A stretch of DNA of 64,000 nucleotides, from assembly GCF_003963535.1 (NCBI RefSeq), contig NZ_CP034539.1:4898001-4962000 (forward strand), written 5' to 3'. Shown here piece after piece: positions 17,954 to 26,108 of this stretch; the first letter of the stretch is position 1, and each line of letters opens with the position of its first letter. The position numbers were made by a program, and so were the translations under genes. The notes under the pieces are model-generated. The model saw nothing but the letters and a program-made list of their open reading frames with translations, had not been told where the DNA came from and did no database searches. This DNA comes from Streptomyces cyaneochromogenes. GTDB lineage: Bacteria > Actinomycetota > Actinomycetes > Streptomycetales > Streptomycetaceae.

Positions 17954-18805
17954 ATGCCTCCCGCCCCCATCACGACCCTGCGCCAGCAGCGCCTCGGCGC
18001 CGAGCTGCGCAAAATCCGCGAGCGCGCAGGCCTGACGTCTACCGCGGCCGCCGGGCTCCTGAGCGCCCCGCAGGCTCGGATCAGCAACATCGAGGCAGGG
18101 CGGTACGCCGTTAGCGCCGATCGCGTACGCACGCTGGCGCGCAACTACAGCTGCGCCGACGAGGCTTACGTCGACGCCCTCGCCGGCATGACGGGCGCCC
18201 GTACCCGGGGTTGGTGGGAGGAGTACCGCGACAACCTCCCGTCCGGACTCCTCGACCTGGCGGAACTCGAATTCCACGCCACGGCGCTCCGCGTAGCCGT
18301 CACCGTGCACATGCCGGGGCTGCTCCAGACCTCGGAGCACGCTCGCGCCACCATGCGGGAAGCCGTTCCGCCGCTGCGTCCGTACGAGATCGAGCACCGC
18401 GTCTCCTACCGCGTGAAGCGCCAGGCCGTCCTGTTCGAGGGCACCCCCACCCCCTACACGGCCATCGTCCATGAGGCAGCCCTGCGTATGGGCTTCGGCG
18501 GCGCGGACATCGCCCGCGCCCAACTGGGGCACCTACTGGAGATGAGCGAGCAGCCGACAGTCACCGTGCTGGTGCTGCCCTTCGGCCAGACCGGCTTCCC
18601 CGCATCGGGGCAACCCATCACGTGCGCGATCGGCCCTGTCCCGCAGCTCGACACTGTCGTCCTGGACACCGACCACGGATGCGAATTCCTGGACGCGGAG
18701 GCTCAGCTGAACCGGTACCACTCCGTACTGGACCGCATGGAGTCACGCGCTCTTTCCGAGCCCGAATCCCGAGACCTGATCCACCGCATCGTCACCGAAC
18801 TCTGA
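17954..18805 (+). CDS. XRE-family regulator with DUF5753 domain (WhiJ-like)
   Basis: 283 residues. An N-terminal Cro/CI helix-turn-helix (about residues 10-65, LSAPQARISNIEAG) is followed by the DUF5753 ligand or partner domain, with HMPGLLQTSEHARA and QPTVTVLVLPFGQTGFPA. In S. coelicolor, WhiJ-type proteins of this architecture work with a small DUF397 partner in developmental control. The DUF397 gene follows 11 bases downstream. An in-frame ATG at 17897 would extend the N-terminus by 19 residues. Confidence 0.92.
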   Translation: MPPAPITTLRQQRLGAELRKIRERAGLTSTAAAGLLSAPQARISNIEAGRYAVSADRVRTLARNYSCADEAYVDALAGMTGARTRGWWEEYRDNLPSGLLDLAELEFHATALRVAVTVHMPGLLQTSEHARATMREAVPPLRPYEIEHRVSYRVKRQAVLFEGTPTPYTAIVHEAALRMGFGGADIARAQLGHLLEMSEQPTVTVLVLPFGQTGFPASGQPITCAIGPVPQLDTVVLDTDHGCEFLDAEAQLNRYHSVLDRMESRALSEPESRDLIHRIVTEL

Positions 18806-18816
18806 GGAACCCCGCC

Positions 18817-18990
18817 ATGCCCGAACTGACCTGGCAGAAGTCCACGTACAGCGCCGAAGCAGCCAACTGCGTCGAGATAGCCACCACCCCTACCACCATC
18901 CACATCCGCGACTCCAAGAACCCCGCGGGCCCCCGCCTCGCCCTCCAGCCCACCGCCTGGGCGGACTTCGTGTCGTACGCGGCGAAGTAA
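18817..18990 (+). CDS. DUF397 small partner protein
   Basis: 57 residues with the DUF397 pattern WQKSTYSAEAANCVEIA, HIRDSKNPAG and a closing TAWADFVSYA. The ribosome site GAGGAA overlaps the end of the upstream regulator gene, giving tight coupling. Known DUF397 proteins act with the adjacent DUF5753 regulator; the biochemical role is unresolved. Confidence 0.92.
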   Translation: MPELTWQKSTYSAEAANCVEIATTPTTIHIRDSKNPAGPRLALQPTAWADFVSYAAK

Positions 18991-19189
18991 GGGTGCCGAG
19001 CACGAAAGCCCCGGTGATCCGCTTCTTGACTCACGCCCACCGCTCTATGCGACTTCGTGACTAAGGGCCCGGTCGGAGTGCCGCTGGTCGGGATCACCGA
19101 AACAGCTGGGATTGACGCCGATCGCCCACCCCAGGACGCTGATGGTCCGATGACAGGGCTATCGCGAGCCCCATGAAAGGTGACAGTGC

Positions 19190-19690
19190 GTGGGAAGTCT
19201 GTTGAAAGGCGTCTCTGGCGTCCGCTGGGGGACACTGCGCGACGCCCGACAGCTCCCCGCCGGGGACATCCCGCCGCTGCTCTCCCGGATCGCGTACGGA
19301 GGTGAGGACATTGCCCGCCTCGCGGTCGACGAACTAGGAGACCGCGTCTGCGCGTTGGGGTTCGTAGTCGGTGAGGCAACCGCTTCGACGGTCCCATTCC
19401 TCCTGGAACTCGCTGGGGCCCCGTACGTGCCCTGCAAGGCCGAGCTGTTGGATCTACTGGAGAGCATCTACCGGACCGATAATTGGCACTCTTCGGCCGC
19501 GGCGGCTGGCGGCCCGAAGCGCACGAGCTTCCGGGAGCAGCCTGCCTGGGAAGTAGCCGCCAGGGAAGCCGTGCACGCAGGCCGACTGGTCATCGAGGGC
19601 CTCGCCTCATCCATGCGGCCGGAAGAGGCCGAACCAGCACGGAAACTGCTGCTGACGATGGACGAGGCGCCACCGTTCCCGGACCTCTGA
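19190..19690 (+). CDS. Hypothetical helical protein
   Basis: 166 residues from GTG at 19190, with AAAGGTGA upstream. Helical throughout, with a possible HEAT-like pattern (IPPLLSRIAYGGEDIARLAVDELGD, then VPFLLELAGAPYVPCKAELLDLLESIYRTDNW). No catalytic motif, signal or membrane segment. It stands alone between the XRE/DUF397 pair and the DUF6879 block. Function unknown. Confidence 0.6.
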   Translation: MGSLLKGVSGVRWGTLRDARQLPAGDIPPLLSRIAYGGEDIARLAVDELGDRVCALGFVVGEATASTVPFLLELAGAPYVPCKAELLDLLESIYRTDNWHSSAAAAGGPKRTSFREQPAWEVAAREAVHAGRLVIEGLASSMRPEEAEPARKLLLTMDEAPPFPDL

Positions 19691-19875
19691 GGAAGGTCGC
19701 ACGCCCCGGAACCGCACAGCCTCGTTGGCGGGAGAGCCCGGGGACGACGCTCAAAGATCATTGCGGGACAAGCCTTAGACAGAGGGCCGCCCTTGCAGCC
19801 CGGGTACAACGGTCCGTAACTTGCTCATGACTGGAAGCGGTCTCAGTGGACGGACTGAGGATCACCGCTGGTGGG

Positions 19876-20019
19876 CCATGCCGGAGCGGCAAAGACGACA
19901 AGCGCGGGAATGGGGACTGTCCGACCGTGTACGCCACGCCGTAGCCCGGCGTGTTGGCCGTCCAGGGCTACGACATGGCCCACCCGACGCCGGACGGCGA
20001 ATCGGTCGTACTGATCTGA
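19876..20019 (+). pseudogene. Decayed copy of the small CP-VY protein gene
   Basis: Frame +1 at 19876 reads GDCPTVYATP, then TAG, then PGVLAVQGYDMAHPTPDGESVVLI and TGA. This aligns with the intact small protein at 21146 (DCPNVYRTANGSIVVQG, then PPEGEALVEIP) and occupies the same place, directly upstream of a DUF6879 gene. It carries an in-frame TAG and lacks the C-terminal helix, so it looks like an inactivated duplicate. The 5' boundary is uncertain. The rest of the 341-base gap at 19691-20031 shows nothing recognisable. Confidence 0.55.
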
Positions 20020-20031
20020 AGGAGGCGGCAC

Positions 20032-20568
20032 GTGCCCGAGGTTGGCTCTGAACCCGTGTACTTGGATGGCGACGAATGGAAGGCGTACTTTCGCAATTTC
20101 AAGCGCTCCGCGTTCCGGCTCGAAGTGCACCAGACGTACACGATGCCCGGTGAGGCTGAGACCTTCCGCGCCTTCCTGTCCGGAGAGCCGATCCCAGAGG
20201 ACTTCAATGGGTCCTGGCACCAGACCATCCGGGATCACGCGGCGGCGGGACGGACAATGACCCGCGCCAAGATCGTTCATCGGCCGCTCACGCCGTACAG
20301 CCGCTATCTCTTCGCGTGGGCCACCCCGGGAAATGTCGCAGCCGGGGAGGACTACCAAATCGTCGATTTGACCGAAGGACCGAATCCCGGACTGCCGGAA
20401 CAGGACTTCTGGATGTTCGACGAGACGACCGTCGTGCACCTCAACTACCGCCCCGACGGAACGCAGATCAATCGAGAGCTGATCCAGGACCCGGAAATCG
20501 AAAAGTATCTCGCTTGGCGGGATCTCGCTCTGGAAAGAGCCATACCGTTCAGTGCCTATCGAACCTGA
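20032..20568 (+). CDS. DUF6879 family protein, copy 1
   Basis: 178 residues from GTG with GGAGG upstream. Pattern shared with the family: FKRSAFRLEVHQTYTMPGEAE, then RAKIVHRPLTPYSRYLFAW, and QDFWMFDETTVVHLNYRPDG. Soluble, with no signal. It shares a nearly identical stretch, in protein and DNA (about 27 identical bases at 20452-20478), with the second copy at 21339, pointing to recent duplication. DUF6879 genes commonly adjoin DUF5753 regulators in streptomycetes; the function is not known. Confidence 0.8.
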   Translation: MPEVGSEPVYLDGDEWKAYFRNFKRSAFRLEVHQTYTMPGEAETFRAFLSGEPIPEDFNGSWHQTIRDHAAAGRTMTRAKIVHRPLTPYSRYLFAWATPGNVAAGEDYQIVDLTEGPNPGLPEQDFWMFDETTVVHLNYRPDGTQINRELIQDPEIEKYLAWRDLALERAIPFSAYRT

Positions 20569-20986
20569 ATCGCAAGGACTGGACCGGAAGGGCCTGGCGG
20601 AGAGCGACCCGGAGCGTCGGCCATGGCTGCGGCTCGTCGCCGACCTCATTGCCCGCGGAGTCGAGGTACGCAGGGCCCGGATCGTGTCGGAGCCCGTGTC
20701 GGACTACATCCGTTTCGAGCACCACCTGACCGGCCCCAACATCGAGGCAGGCGAGCAAGTGCGCTGGCTGCCGCGCCGTCACGCCTCCGCGCTGTCCCTG
20801 CCCGGCAACGACTTCTGGCTCTTCGACGACAGCTCCGTCGTCTTCAACCACTTCGCCGGTGATGGTGAACTCGCCCCGGACGACGAGGAGTTCACTGAGG
20901 ATCCAGGCATCGTGAAGCTGTGCGCGGATGCCTTCGAGGCCGTCTGGGCCCTGGCAGTGCCACACGAGGACTACAGGCTCGCCTGA
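20552..20986 (+). CDS. DUF6879-like protein, N-terminally shortened
   Basis: 144 residues from GTG, overlapping the preceding gene by 17 bases. It keeps the central and C-terminal parts of the family (RRARIVSEPVSDYIRFEH, IEAGEQVRWLP, NDFWLFDDSSVVFNHF) but lacks the N-terminal FRLE...Y region of the intact copies. It may be a truncated duplicate read by coupling, or a divergent functional partner. The tyrosine-rich YRPDG segment is replaced by FAGDGE. Confidence 0.65.
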   Translation: MPIEPESQGLDRKGLAESDPERRPWLRLVADLIARGVEVRRARIVSEPVSDYIRFEHHLTGPNIEAGEQVRWLPRRHASALSLPGNDFWLFDDSSVVFNHFAGDGELAPDDEEFTEDPGIVKLCADAFEAVWALAVPHEDYRLA

Positions 20987-21145
20987 TCCACAATCCCCGG
21001 CGGCAACCTCCCCGAACGGGCCGCCCGCCACGAGATCTTTTATGCCGGATCGGGAATATTTCAGAGTCGGCATGGACGACGGGCGACGCTCTTCATAGCG
21101 TCGTCGGGCAGGGGCCCCAACTGGGGCCGGACGAGAGGGGGCACC

Positions 21146-21355
21146 ATGGCGCGCAGCGAACTGACGCGGCTTACGGGCAGCCTGAACGGGCCCAACTGTG
21201 ACGATGACGACTGCCCGAACGTCTACCGCACGGCGAACGGCTCCATCGTGGTCCAAGGGGCCCTGTCCAGCGCCTTCCAGCCACCGGAGGGCGAAGCCCT
21301 GGTGGAGATCCCGGAAGCAGTACTAAGGGAGGCCGTACGTGCTCTTGGATGGTGA
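21146..21355 (+). CDS. Small acidic CP-VY protein linked to DUF6879
   Basis: 69 residues, ATG with GAGAGGGGG upstream. Contains DDDDCPNVYRT, a beta-rich middle (GSIVVQGALSS) and a C-terminal helix ending REAVRALGW. The last 17 bases overlap the following DUF6879 gene, a sign of coupled expression. A degraded homologue lies in the equivalent position upstream of the first DUF6879 gene. Function unknown. Confidence 0.75.
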   Translation: MARSELTRLTGSLNGPNCDDDDCPNVYRTANGSIVVQGALSSAFQPPEGEALVEIPEAVLREAVRALGW

Positions 21356-21860
21356 CCTATGGCGGAGGACGTTCGACGCGTACGAACGTGAGGCGTGGCG
21401 CTTCGAGTCACAACCCGCCTACACCATGCCCAGGGAGGCTGAGAACGTCGCTCGCTTCCTTCGCGGAGAGCCGAAGCCGGCCGACCACAATGCGCGGTGG
21501 CATGAGCGCGTGCGCGGCTTTGTGGCGTCCGGGCGCACGATTGGGCGAGTACGGATCGTTCGGCAGCCGTTGACGGAATACCAGCGATACCAATTCGCCT
21601 GGGGAATTCCCGGCAACATCGAGGCCGGTGAAGACATTCGCATTCTGGACGTAACCCAGGATGACTACGGCCTCCCACTCTCGGGCACCGACTGGTGGAT
21701 GTTTGATGCGTCGAGAATCGTCCACTTGAATTACCGGCCCGACGGAACGCAGATCAATCGAGAGTTGCTCACGGGTGACGTCACTCCTTACCTGGAGTGG
21801 AAGCGCATTGCCCTGACTCACTCCGTACCGTTCGCCGAGTACGTGAAAGATTCCGAGTGA
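21339..21860 (+). CDS. DUF6879 family protein, copy 2
   Basis: 173 residues from GTG inside the end of the small upstream gene. Motifs parallel copy 1: WRFESQPAYTMPREAE, GRVRIVRQPLTEYQRYQFAWG, TDWWMFDASRIVHLNYRPDG. It overlaps the XRE/DUF5753 gene by four bases (GTGA), so small protein, DUF6879 protein and regulator form one translationally linked unit. Its role may be to partner the regulator, as DUF397 does in other loci (inference). Confidence 0.8.
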   Translation: MLLDGDLWRRTFDAYEREAWRFESQPAYTMPREAENVARFLRGEPKPADHNARWHERVRGFVASGRTIGRVRIVRQPLTEYQRYQFAWGIPGNIEAGEDIRILDVTQDDYGLPLSGTDWWMFDASRIVHLNYRPDGTQINRELLTGDVTPYLEWKRIALTHSVPFAEYVKDSE

Positions 21861-22687
21861 CATTCGAGCCTGAACAGCTCGGCCAGTCCAGGACCGACCT
21901 GGCGGAAAAGCTCCGCGAGCTGCGCAAGCGAGCCGGCCTCACCGGGGCCCGGCTCGCTTGGCGTTGCAACATGTCCCAGAGTCAGATCAGTAAGTTCGAG
22001 ACAGGCAGGAAGACACCGAAGCTTGTGGATGTCGAGCGCATCCTTCAAGCCCTTGATGCCCCACCTGAAATAGTGGCCGAGATCACCGCTCTCGCGCGCA
22101 TCGCTAATACCGAGTGGCAGGACAAGCGATCTTCCTGGCGTCGCGGCATGGAGAAGCGGCAGACGGAGCTGGCTTCGCTGGAGGCCGAAGCCACGGAACT
22201 CAGATACTTCCTACCGTCCATGATGACGGGGCTGCTGGCCACACCCGAATTCATTCGCGCCAGCCTGAGTCACACTCCGGGCGATCCCGCCAAGACGGTG
22301 GCCCGAAAACTGGAGCGTCAGGCGGTTCTCTACGACACGTCGAAGTCTTTTACCTTTCTCCTTACCGAACAGGCCGCAAGGTGGGCGATCGTTCCAGCTC
22401 CTGCTATGGCAATACAGATCGACCGTCTCATATCACTGTCTCATCTGCCGAACTTGCGCATCGGCGTCATACCAACAGGGGCCGTCACACCTCGCGGGCC
22501 TATGAACACCTTCACGATCTATGACCGCCGATTGGCCACAGTTGAGAACTTCACGGGCCGCATGGTCTTTCGGGACGCCCGAGACATCGCTGAGTATCTG
22601 GCCGTGTTCTCGCTGTTCGAAGACCGCGCCCACTTCGACGAAGACGCGCGGATTCTGCTTCGGCAATGGGCAGAGGCTTACCGGTGA
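21857..22687 (+). CDS. XRE-family regulator with DUF5753 domain
   Basis: 276 residues from GTG at 21857, overlapping the DUF6879 stop. The HTH (about residues 13-65) includes CNMSQSQISKFETGRKTPK. The DUF5753 region has TGLLATPEFIRASL and RIGVIPTGAVTPRGP. It differs from the other two regulators in the window in having DUF6879 rather than DUF397 immediately beside it and in a charged helical insert, ELASLEAEATELR. Confidence 0.92.
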   Translation: MTFEPEQLGQSRTDLAEKLRELRKRAGLTGARLAWRCNMSQSQISKFETGRKTPKLVDVERILQALDAPPEIVAEITALARIANTEWQDKRSSWRRGMEKRQTELASLEAEATELRYFLPSMMTGLLATPEFIRASLSHTPGDPAKTVARKLERQAVLYDTSKSFTFLLTEQAARWAIVPAPAMAIQIDRLISLSHLPNLRIGVIPTGAVTPRGPMNTFTIYDRRLATVENFTGRMVFRDARDIAEYLAVFSLFEDRAHFDEDARILLRQWAEAYR

Positions 22688-22771
22688 TCTTTAGCCCAGA
22701 ACGGGAATAACGTTCGCCGGGACCCGTCAACCGGTAGACCATGGATAGGTCATGAAAGCCGGGGAGGATTG

Positions 22772-22966
22772 ATGGCGGGTACGCAGAAGGCCCAAGGGTA
22801 CGTACTGACGGATTTTCCCGCAGAGCCGAAGGCGGCACCAGGATGTAGCGGATGCCTGGGTATTTGTGTGAGCCGGGAGAACGCGCGATCCAGAGGTGAC
22901 TACAGCGCGGTTTCTGATGCGAATGTGAAGCTGCGCCAGCACCAGTCAGAGGCGCACGAATCGTGA
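22772..22966 (+). CDS. Small CxxC protein
   Basis: 64 residues; ATG follows GGGGAGGA closely, with a TTG three bases earlier as an alternative. It contains CSGCLGIC, possibly metal-binding, and an Asn/His-rich tail (NVKLRQHQSEAHES) typical of small streptomycete proteins linked to WhiJ-like loci. It overlaps the next small gene by four bases (GTGA). Function unknown. Confidence 0.6.
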   Translation: MAGTQKAQGYVLTDFPAEPKAAPGCSGCLGICVSRENARSRGDYSAVSDANVKLRQHQSEAHES

Positions 22967-23160
22967 GTGGCAAAGCTTACGCGCAACTCTTCGTCGAACG
23001 GCCTTTGATGACGCTCCGGGTTTCGCGTGACTCCGGGCAGACCTGGCAGTCCGAGCGAGCCGTGTTCGCCACGGCTGATCTCCCGCCTCTGACCACGACC
23101 GCATGGCCTCCATGTCAGTGCTGGCGCTGTACCGGGCCCGGCAGGCACTCCAGCGGCTGA
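22963..23160 (+). CDS. Small hypothetical protein with CxCWRC motif
   Basis: 65 residues from GTG overlapping the previous stop. Core pattern LRVSRDSGQTWQSERAVF followed by DLPPL and a terminal CQCWRC, which could bind metal. Its overlap with the CxxC gene suggests the two are co-produced. No known function. Confidence 0.55.
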   Translation: MSGKAYAQLFVERPLMTLRVSRDSGQTWQSERAVFATADLPPLTTTAWPPCQCWRCTGPGRHSSG

Positions 23161-23251
23161 AGCGTGGCCCATTCCCTTGAACTCCCGCCCGCCCTGGGCG
23201 GCGGCGGTCAGCCATGGCCGCGACCAGATCAGTGAGCAGGAAGGCACAACG

Positions 23252-23476
23252 ATGCAGAACGGAACCGACCTGTACACACTCGACATCACCGGGGCCTCCT
23301 TCGTGAAGGCATGCGGCGGCCCCTGCACCGAAGGGTGCGTGACCCTGGCCCGAATCGGCGACGGCACCTGGGCCCTCGGCGACAGCAAGCGGCCGGACGC
23401 GCAGCCGCTCCGCTTCACCACCGAGGAGCTGGACGCGGCCGGTATCGATCCGGCCCGCTTCGGCCTGACCTTCTGA
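23252..23476 (+). CDS. DUF397-like small protein
   Basis: 74 residues, ATG with GGAAGG nine bases upstream. The C-terminal half fits DUF397 (GCVTLARI, then GDSKRPDAQPLRFTTEELDAA). The N-terminal half, DLYTLDITGASFVKACGGPC, is distinct from classical DUF397 proteins. It is separated by about 560 bases from the nearest upstream DUF5753 gene, with two small genes between. Confidence 0.65.
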   Translation: MQNGTDLYTLDITGASFVKACGGPCTEGCVTLARIGDGTWALGDSKRPDAQPLRFTTEELDAAGIDPARFGLTF

Positions 23477-23558
23477 CCCACTCCCCCCACCGGTCGGGCC
23501 GGACCCACCCCCGCCCCTGGTTCCGGCCCGACCGGCACTGTTCGAACGGGAACGACAG

Positions 23559-24041
23559 GTGCACCACCACGCCTACCTATGGACCGGCCCCAAAGACCGC
23601 TTCGACAACGAAGCCCTACGGCGGCCCCCGCATCCTCAGCCCCCACCCCCACCGGCCCCCAACGACCCCACAGGGGAACGCCTGCTCCAGCGCTACCGGG
23701 AAGTGGCGGCAGAGTTCCCGACCTCCGATCTACCGCCGCTGGAGACGGCGAACTGGCTCGTCAAGCCGCGCTCGCTCGTTCGAGGCACCTGGGACGAGGC
23801 GAAGGAAGCGGCAGCCTGGCTAGGGGAGCGGCTGGCCGAGCACGCGTATCGGTTCGCGGACGGGCATGACCGGGACACCGGTCACCTATGCCGCCTGGTC
23901 GACTCCGCCGCTGTACGGCTCGCCACGGGAGCGGACGTGTCGTACGGCTTCTACCTCGAACGCCCCGCATACGTGTCCATGGCCTTGGTGACATGCTCCC
24001 CGAACCGCTCGATGCCCGGCCTGCCCTGCCCCCTCAGCTGA
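23559..24041 (+). CDS. Hypothetical protein
   Basis: 160 residues from GTG. A His/Pro-rich start (MHHHAYLW, later PPHPQPPPPPAPN) is followed by a helical region (GTWDEAKEAAAWLGERLAEHAYRF) and LATGADVSYGFYLER. No signal or membrane segment, no recognised family. It is the last gene of the small-protein run and is convergent with the ABC permease gene. Confidence 0.6.
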   Translation: MHHHAYLWTGPKDRFDNEALRRPPHPQPPPPPAPNDPTGERLLQRYREVAAEFPTSDLPPLETANWLVKPRSLVRGTWDEAKEAAAWLGERLAEHAYRFADGHDRDTGHLCRLVDSAAVRLATGADVSYGFYLERPAYVSMALVTCSPNRSMPGLPCPLS

Positions 24042-24175
24042 CCGAGCCCTGCGGCAGCCCGTCTGCCTGCTCGTGCCCCCGCCCAGGTCTGCCGGAACAG
24101 CTCGCCCTCCCCCTGTCGGTAACGACGATTCGGTACGGAAGCAGCGCGGCGCCTTCCTCACATGGCCGCTCCCGA

Positions 24176-25372
24176 TCAGCTGTGCGCCCGTGCCGTGAGA
24201 TACGGGTCCCGGCGCAGGACCTCACGGCTGCCGAGGAGGGTGCCGACGGCCAGGCCGAGGGCGGGCAACAGCAGTGCCGCGGCAACCCAGCCCGGTCCAG
24301 GCAGGGCGTCCGTGAGCTTGATCGGCAGTCCGAGCACGTCGCTGAGCGGGCTGACCAGAGCCAAGGAGACACCGGTGCCGACTGCTACGCCGACCACACC
24401 CGCCACACCACCGGAGAGGACCGCCTCGCCGAGCAGGATCCGGCGCAGTTCGGGCCGGCCGGAGCCGAGGATCCGCAGAATGGCGAACTGGCCGATCCGC
24501 GCCCGCGTGCTGTCCGCTGCCCGGACAACCCCGAGTCCGATGGCGACCAAGGCCAGGATCAGAACGCCGACACGCATCGCGAGATCCGCCGCGCCGAACA
24601 GACCGGGCAGGTTGCGCACCCGGTCGGACACCGGGGACGCGGAGAACCCGTCGTCCTGCAGTGTCTTGGTGGCGGCCGCCACCTGCTTCTGGTGGTCGAC
24701 CACGACGGTGGCGGACTGTGCCCCCTCCTTGTCCCGGAAGACTTCGGGTTCCTGGCCGGCACGTGCCGCAGCCAGGAGCGCGGCGGTGTCCTCCGAGAGA
24801 TACGCGACGCCCGGTCCGTCTGCCTGCCAGGTCGGGTCGTACAGCGCAACGATCTTCAGTTTGATGACCGCGGTGGTGCCGGACGCGGCACCGGTCGCCT
24901 TGGTGTAGCCGAAAGCGACGGTCCGCCCGAGGAGCGGGGCGAAGTCGGTTCCCTGCGCGACGGCAGGGAGAACGACCTCGCTGCGGCCGAGCTCCGCCGG
25001 CACCTTGCCCTTGGTGACAGGGAGGTCGTCGCCCGGCGTCAGTGTGTGGCTGGTGAGGTCGTACGTCCCGTCTTCCTCGGCGTAGAGCCCGGAGGAGTAG
25101 TCGGCAACAACCTGACGGACACCCGGTGCGTTCTCCGCGTCCTGCAGTGCTGAGGTGGTCAGGGGGCGGACCGACTCTTCGCCCTCGAACGAGGAGAGCT
25201 CGATCTGGGTGAGCCCGCCTGAGCCCAGCACGTCACGTTCCACGGCTTCGGCTGCTCCGGCCGCCACGCCGGCGGAGGTGGTCAGCAGTGCGGCCAGGAC
25301 GGTGAGGGTGGGCAGTGCCCTGCGCAGGGAGCGCCCGTCGCGCTTCCAGGTGTAGAGGCTCCAACGGCTCAT
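24176..25372 (-). CDS. FtsX/MacB-type ABC transporter permease
   Basis: 398 residues. One membrane helix near the N-terminus (LPTLTVLAALLTTSAGVAAG) is followed by an extracytoplasmic domain of about 210 residues, then three helices at the C-terminus (AMRVGVLILALVAIGLGVV, GGVAGVVGVAVGTGVSLAL and the terminal one). This is the four-TM MacB layout, used for mechanotransmission or export of lipids and peptides rather than a channel. It overlaps the ATPase gene (ATGA) and is last in the operon starting at 28259. Confidence 0.85.
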   Translation of the reverse strand: MSRWSLYTWKRDGRSLRRALPTLTVLAALLTTSAGVAAGAAEAVERDVLGSGGLTQIELSSFEGEESVRPLTTSALQDAENAPGVRQVVADYSSGLYAEEDGTYDLTSHTLTPGDDLPVTKGKVPAELGRSEVVLPAVAQGTDFAPLLGRTVAFGYTKATGAASGTTAVIKLKIVALYDPTWQADGPGVAYLSEDTAALLAAARAGQEPEVFRDKEGAQSATVVVDHQKQVAAATKTLQDDGFSASPVSDRVRNLPGLFGAADLAMRVGVLILALVAIGLGVVRAADSTRARIGQFAILRILGSGRPELRRILLGEAVLSGGVAGVVGVAVGTGVSLALVSPLSDVLGLPIKLTDALPGPGWVAAALLLPALGLAVGTLLGSREVLRRDPYLTARAHS

Positions 25373-26067
25373 GCCAGGTTCTCCTTGCGAGCGGTCTCCT
25401 TATGGGCGGTCGACAGCACGCCCTCGTCGAGCACGTAGCGCTGGTCGCATGCTCCGGCGACCGTGGAGTCGTGCGTGACGATCAGCACGGCCGATCCCCG
25501 TTCGGCGCAGGAACGCAGGGAGTTCATCACGGAGTTCGCGGTCTTGGGGTCGAGGCCCGAGGTCGGCTCGTCGGCCAGGATGAGCACCGGCTGCTTCACG
25601 GCCGCGCGGGCGACGGCGATACGTTGCCGCTGGCCACCGGAGAGTTCGGTGACCCGGGAGTCCGCCAGTTGCGCCATGCCAAGGTCGCCGAGCAGGTCGC
25701 GGGCTGCCGTGCGGTGCCGACCGAGACGGGGACCGAACGCGGCGGCGACGTTTTCCCAGGCGCTGAGGAACGGCAGGAGCCCCAGGTCCTGCAGGACAAT
25801 GCCGATCGAGCGCTGACGCAGAAGGTCCCGTTCGGCCGGGGCCAGGGCGCCGGTGTCCGTGCCGGTGATGTGCAAGGAGCCGGCCGACGGCGAGAGGATC
25901 AGTCCGAGGAGGGCGAGCAGGGTGCTCTTGCCCGAGCCCGACGGGCCCTCGACGGCAGCCATCGCTCCTGCCTCAAGGGTGAGGTCCGCGCGGGTCAGAC
26001 CACCGCCGGACGCGTAGCTGAAGGCCAGACCTTCAGCCGCGACGGCGGGTGGAGAGGCGGTGTTCAT
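25369..26067 (-). CDS. ABC transporter ATPase of the MacB/LolD type
   Basis: 232 residues with Walker A GPSGSGKST (residues 41-49), signature LSGGQRQR, Walker B VLILADEPTSGLD and switch His in VTHD. This is the size and motif spacing of LolD/MacB ATPases. It is translationally coupled to the permease and stands between it and the anchored helical protein. The likely cargo is the secreted protein encoded at 27795 or a factor for it (inference). Confidence 0.92.
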   Translation of the reverse strand: MNTASPPAVAAEGLAFSYASGGGLTRADLTLEAGAMAAVEGPSGSGKSTLLALLGLILSPSAGSLHITGTDTGALAPAERDLLRQRSIGIVLQDLGLLPFLSAWENVAAAFGPRLGRHRTAARDLLGDLGMAQLADSRVTELSGGQRQRIAVARAAVKQPVLILADEPTSGLDPKTANSVMNSLRSCAERGSAVLIVTHDSTVAGACDQRYVLDEGVLSTAHKETARKENLA

Positions 26068-26108
26068 GTGAGGGGTTTCCTTCTTGCAGTGGGGGGACGG
26101 GGTGGGGC

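Noticed and set aside
23252..23476. Cys-rich small protein (ACGGPCTEGC) considered as a lanthipeptide precursor
   Set aside because: The C-terminal half fits DUF397 and there is no lanthionine synthetase nearby.
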